Source of the DNA: Trachythela sp. YZ-2020
Taxonomy: Eukaryota > Cnidaria > Anthozoa > Malacalcyonacea > Clavulariidae
Reading direction: 5' to 3'
Assembly (NCBI GenBank): GCA_016169945.1
Contig: JADLSH010000128.1
Coordinates: 1 to 64,000, forward strand
Length of the DNA stretch: 64,000 bases
Each line of letters begins with the position of its first letter. Within the stretch, counting starts at the first letter, position 1. Under the pieces are notes generated by a model. It made no database searches, had not been told where the DNA came from, and saw nothing but the letters and a program-made list of their open reading frames with translations. Positions 61,439 to 64,000 of the stretch are shown here, one piece after another. Both the position numbers and the translations under genes were made by a program.

Positions 61439-63598
61439 ATGGCTAATAACATAAACATTAAAAGTGAAGGTACATATACTGTAAAAGGATCCTGCCCACA
61501 GGATTGTCCTGATGCCTGCGCCATGATCTTCCATGTTGAAGATGGTAAATTAACCGACGTAACCGGTAACCCAGAGAGTCCGATAACCAAAGGTCGTTTA
61601 TGCGTCAAGCTTAAAGGTTTTGCGGAGCATCACTCACACCCCGATCGACTATATTATCCTCTAAGGCGATCGGGGCCTAAGGGATCCGGTCAGTTTGAGC
61701 GTATAAGTTGGGATGAAGCTCTTGAAGAAATTCGCCAACGCTGGACAGAAATCATTGATAAGTATGGCCCAGAAGCCATCATGCCTCACGCTTATGCAGG
61801 CAACATTGGTACTATCAATGGACTTACAGTAGGTGATCGTTTTTTTAATGCTCTAGGTACTTCAGTAGCAGAAAAAACGTATTGTGAATCTGGTTCGTCA
61901 ACAGCCTGGATCAATACCGTAGGTGCAATAGGTGGCCTGGATCCTGAAAGCTTTGCCTATTCAAAATATATTATTTTCTGGGCTCAAAATCCTTTATCAA
62001 CACAATCACACGCCTGGCCATTCGTTGTAGAAGCGAAAAAGAAAGGCGCTACGGTAGTCGTTATTGATCCGGCTAGAACACGTTCGGCCAAACAAGCTGA
62101 TCTTCATATTGCTCTGAAACCAGGGACAGATGCGGCACTCGCTTTGAGTATGATCAATGTCATCACTCAGGAAGGACTTTATGATGCAAATTATGTTGGC
62201 AAACATACAATTGGTTTTGTCGAATTAAAACAGCGTGCAGCCGAATACACACCAGAAAAAGTAGCTGATATTTGTGGTATTGATGCAGACGTTATTCGAA
62301 CCCTTGCTCGTGGATACGCAGCAGCCAAAGCATCCGCTATTCGTATCGGTGTCGCTGTAGAACGTCAAAATGGTGGAGGTCAGGCTGTACGTGCAATATC
62401 TTGTCTACCTGCATTAATCGGAGCATGGAAATATCCTGGCGGTGGCGCCGTTCAAATGACTCTGTGGGACTACCCGCTTAAATGGGAAAATATGAACCGT
62501 GGCGAATGGATTAAACCTGGAACTCGCGTATTAAATCAGCTAGATATAGGTAAAATTTTAACTAATGAAGCTCCACTTTCTCCACCAGTAAAATCTCTGT
62601 TCGTTTATAACTCGAACCCACTCAGCATGGCACCTCGGCAGGAAAAGGTTCGTAAAGGTCTTGAACGTGAAGATTTGTTTACTGTTGTTAGCGAACTTTT
62701 TATTACGGATACAGCACGCTACGCAGATATTATTCTTCCATCTACGATGCAAGCAGAACAACTCGACATCAGCTTTTCATGGGGACACTTCTATCTTTTG
62801 TTAAATCAGCCCGCGATTGAAGCACCAGGAGAAACCGTTCCCAATGCAGAACTCTTCCGGCGTTTATCGAAAGTAATGGGGATGACACGTCCACAGCTAT
62901 ATCTGACAGACGAACAACTGGTTGAAAATTTTGTCGATTGGAATGCTGATTCGATGAAAGGTATCACCCTCGATTATCTCAGAGAGCATGGTTTTGCGCG
63001 TCTTAATGTAGGAGGCCTTCCACACGAACGTACTCCTCATGCAGAGGGTAACTTCCTGACCCCATCAGGTAAGTGTGAGTTTGTAGCCAGTGGTGCAGTA
63101 GATGGTAATCATGTAAAACCAGCTCTCCGCTCCGGTTACACTTTTTTTCAAGATGGTGCAGCCATGGATCCGCTGCCTCACTATATACCTCCGGTTGAAT
63201 CTCCAGATACCAACCCAGAACTGGCGAAAAGATTTCCTTTGAATATCGTTACTGGTAAAAGCCATGGCTTCCTCAATTCACAATACGCCAATGAACCAAT
63301 GCAACAAAAGCGAGAAGGTGCCGAGCAATCCATTCTCATCAATACTGATGATGCTAAAGACAGGAATGTTGACAAAGGTGACCACATTAAAGTGTTCAAT
63401 GACCGCGGAAACTTTATTGGTGTCGCAAATGTTAGTGATGATATTCGTAAAGGTGTACTACTAGTTAGTGTTGGCTATTGGGATACCATGAACAAGTCTA
63501 AAAGCGGTGTTAATGCAGTGTCCGATGATCGTCATTCTGACATGGGTCGTTCCGGTTCTTATAGTGACATTCTTGTAGAAGTTGAAAAAATAAACTAA
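61439..63598 (+). CDS. Molybdopterin bis-PGD oxidoreductase of the anaerobic dehydrogenase family
   Basis: 719 residues, no Tat signal, so cytoplasmic. An N-terminal [4Fe-4S] site (C19, C23, C27, C55; CPQDCPDAC) is followed by the molybdopterin domains: YCESGSSTAW (about 148-157) at the metal-ligand position with Cys149, FWAQNPLSTQSHAWPF, VVVIDPARTRSAKQADLHIALKPGTDAALAL, and a C-terminal MGD-binding domain (SGSYSDILVEVE at the end). It groups with uncharacterised MopB proteins near formate dehydrogenase/DMSO reductase. A ferredoxin gene follows. The substrate is unknown; the shared operator links it to the GcvT-porin sets. Confidence 0.85.
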   Translation: MANNINIKSEGTYTVKGSCPQDCPDACAMIFHVEDGKLTDVTGNPESPITKGRLCVKLKGFAEHHSHPDRLYYPLRRSGPKGSGQFERISWDEALEEIRQRWTEIIDKYGPEAIMPHAYAGNIGTINGLTVGDRFFNALGTSVAEKTYCESGSSTAWINTVGAIGGLDPESFAYSKYIIFWAQNPLSTQSHAWPFVVEAKKKGATVVVIDPARTRSAKQADLHIALKPGTDAALALSMINVITQEGLYDANYVGKHTIGFVELKQRAAEYTPEKVADICGIDADVIRTLARGYAAAKASAIRIGVAVERQNGGGQAVRAISCLPALIGAWKYPGGGAVQMTLWDYPLKWENMNRGEWIKPGTRVLNQLDIGKILTNEAPLSPPVKSLFVYNSNPLSMAPRQEKVRKGLEREDLFTVVSELFITDTARYADIILPSTMQAEQLDISFSWGHFYLLLNQPAIEAPGETVPNAELFRRLSKVMGMTRPQLYLTDEQLVENFVDWNADSMKGITLDYLREHGFARLNVGGLPHERTPHAEGNFLTPSGKCEFVASGAVDGNHVKPALRSGYTFFQDGAAMDPLPHYIPPVESPDTNPELAKRFPLNIVTGKSHGFLNSQYANEPMQQKREGAEQSILINTDDAKDRNVDKGDHIKVFNDRGNFIGVANVSDDIRKGVLLVSVGYWDTMNKSKSGVNAVSDDRHSDMGRSGSYSDILVEVEKIN

Positions 63599-63619
63599 CC
63601 CTCTAAAGATGGCATCTTT

Positions 63620-63667
63620 CCGCTATATATAGGTCAATAACCTCGGCCGATATATAGCGGTTTTTTT
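63620..63667 (+). terminator. Rho-independent terminator after the molybdo-gene
   Basis: CCGCTATATAT/ATATATAGCGG, an 11-bp perfect stem, then seven T. It lies 22 bases after the stop codon and before the ferredoxin gene. Confidence 0.88.
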
Positions 63668-63730
63668 AAACGTGTCGAATGACTGAGATGAAATGATAAA
63701 TTTACATTATTATAATAAGCAGGATTTAAT

Positions 63731-64000
63731 ATGCCCCATATTGTGACTGATAAATGTGTCGGTTGCCGCTTCACAGACTGTGTTGAAACATGCCCTGTTG
63801 CTTGTTTTCACAGCGATGACGAACGGCTCTACATCGACCCAGACCTTTGTATTGATTGCAGCGCTTGTATACCTGCCTGTCCTGTCCACGCCATATACGA
63901 TGTTGTGGATATGCCGGATGAATATGAGAAATGGATAGATATAAATGGAGAGCGTGCAGCCGAGCTCCCTTCAATAACTAGCAAGCAAGAACAAAAATCG
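63731..64000 (+). CDS. fdxA: FdxA-type ferredoxin (cut by window end)
   Basis: The first 90 codons are open to the right edge. N-terminal C9VGC12RFTDC17VETC21PVACF forms the mixed 3Fe/4Fe cluster site, and C39IDCSACIPACP the second, as in seven-iron FdxA ferredoxins of about 107 residues. Clear of the terminator at 63620, it probably has its own promoter or is partly read through. It is a likely electron partner of the molybdo-oxidoreductase. Confidence 0.85.
   Translation, partial: MPHIVTDKCVGCRFTDCVETCPVACFHSDDERLYIDPDLCIDCSACIPACPVHAIYDVVDMPDEYEKWIDINGERAAELPSITSKQEQKS

Noticed and set aside
1..64000. CRISPR array, insertion sequence or prophage
   Set aside because: No regularly spaced repeats, transposase, integrase or phage structural genes were found on either strand.

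Overview
The window looks like the chromosome of a free-living, probably marine, gammaproteobacterium. It carries housekeeping genes (aspS, argS, uvrD, gcvH, sfsA, tRNA-Lys), a high-affinity cbb3 oxidase cluster with Anr/FNR-type boxes, a sigma-54 regulated aldehyde dehydrogenase, and Gram-negative envelope proteins (porins, lipoproteins, a CsgG-like protein, ZapG). There are no rRNA genes, phage, insertion sequences or CRISPR arrays. The species assignment is inference.

Layout. 1-6.1 kb: end of a substrate-binding-domain gene, selO, and an ExaC-type aldehyde dehydrogenase with its AcoR-like activator; a sigma-54 promoter and an inverted-repeat activator site lie between the last two. 6.1-13.7 kb: surface antigen-like protein, PPK2, esterase, CoA-transferase, HAD hydrolase, HpaI-type aldolase, aquaporin and MOSC protein. 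13.7-22.1 kb: ccoNOQP, a small membrane gene, ccoG and fixH on the minus strand, diverging from ccoI-ccoS. Two FG-GAP repeat paralogues (22.1-25.3 kb) separate ccoS from a TauE/SafE-type membrane protein. 25.3-29 kb: Yip1 protein, truncated haemoglobin, UDG-like and DUF924 genes, and a candidate small RNA driven by a perfect FNR box. 29-34.6 kb: a DprE2/DprE1/UbiA-like module in which the UbiA gene is C-terminally truncated, then an SDR and zapG. 34.7-49.1 kb: mostly housekeeping, plus an orphan TakP-like TRAP binding protein with a lipoprotein.

49.1-64 kb is the most unusual part. Two parallel minus-strand gene sets each begin with a GcvT-like folate-dependent methyltransferase paralogue and end with a nearly identical TorF-type porin. 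Set 1 has a TorT-like binding protein, an ABC ATPase and a permease in the middle. Set 2 has a single secreted 508-residue protein I do not recognise. Upstream lie a TenA-C-type gene, a molybdopterin oxidoreductase and a ferredoxin cut by the window end. Three promoters (set 1, set 2, molybdo-gene) share a composite operator: two TTGGGYC boxes whose starts are exactly 24 bases apart, with TTTAGTT-like sequence between them. Both porins have the same roughly 210-base leader, in which an anti-Shine-Dalgarno segment can pair with the ribosome binding site. My reading is a co-regulated system that takes up a small, probably methylated, compound through the porin and ABC transporter, demethylates it onto tetrahydrofolate, and oxidises or reduces a product with the molybdoenzyme. 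The substrate is unknown.
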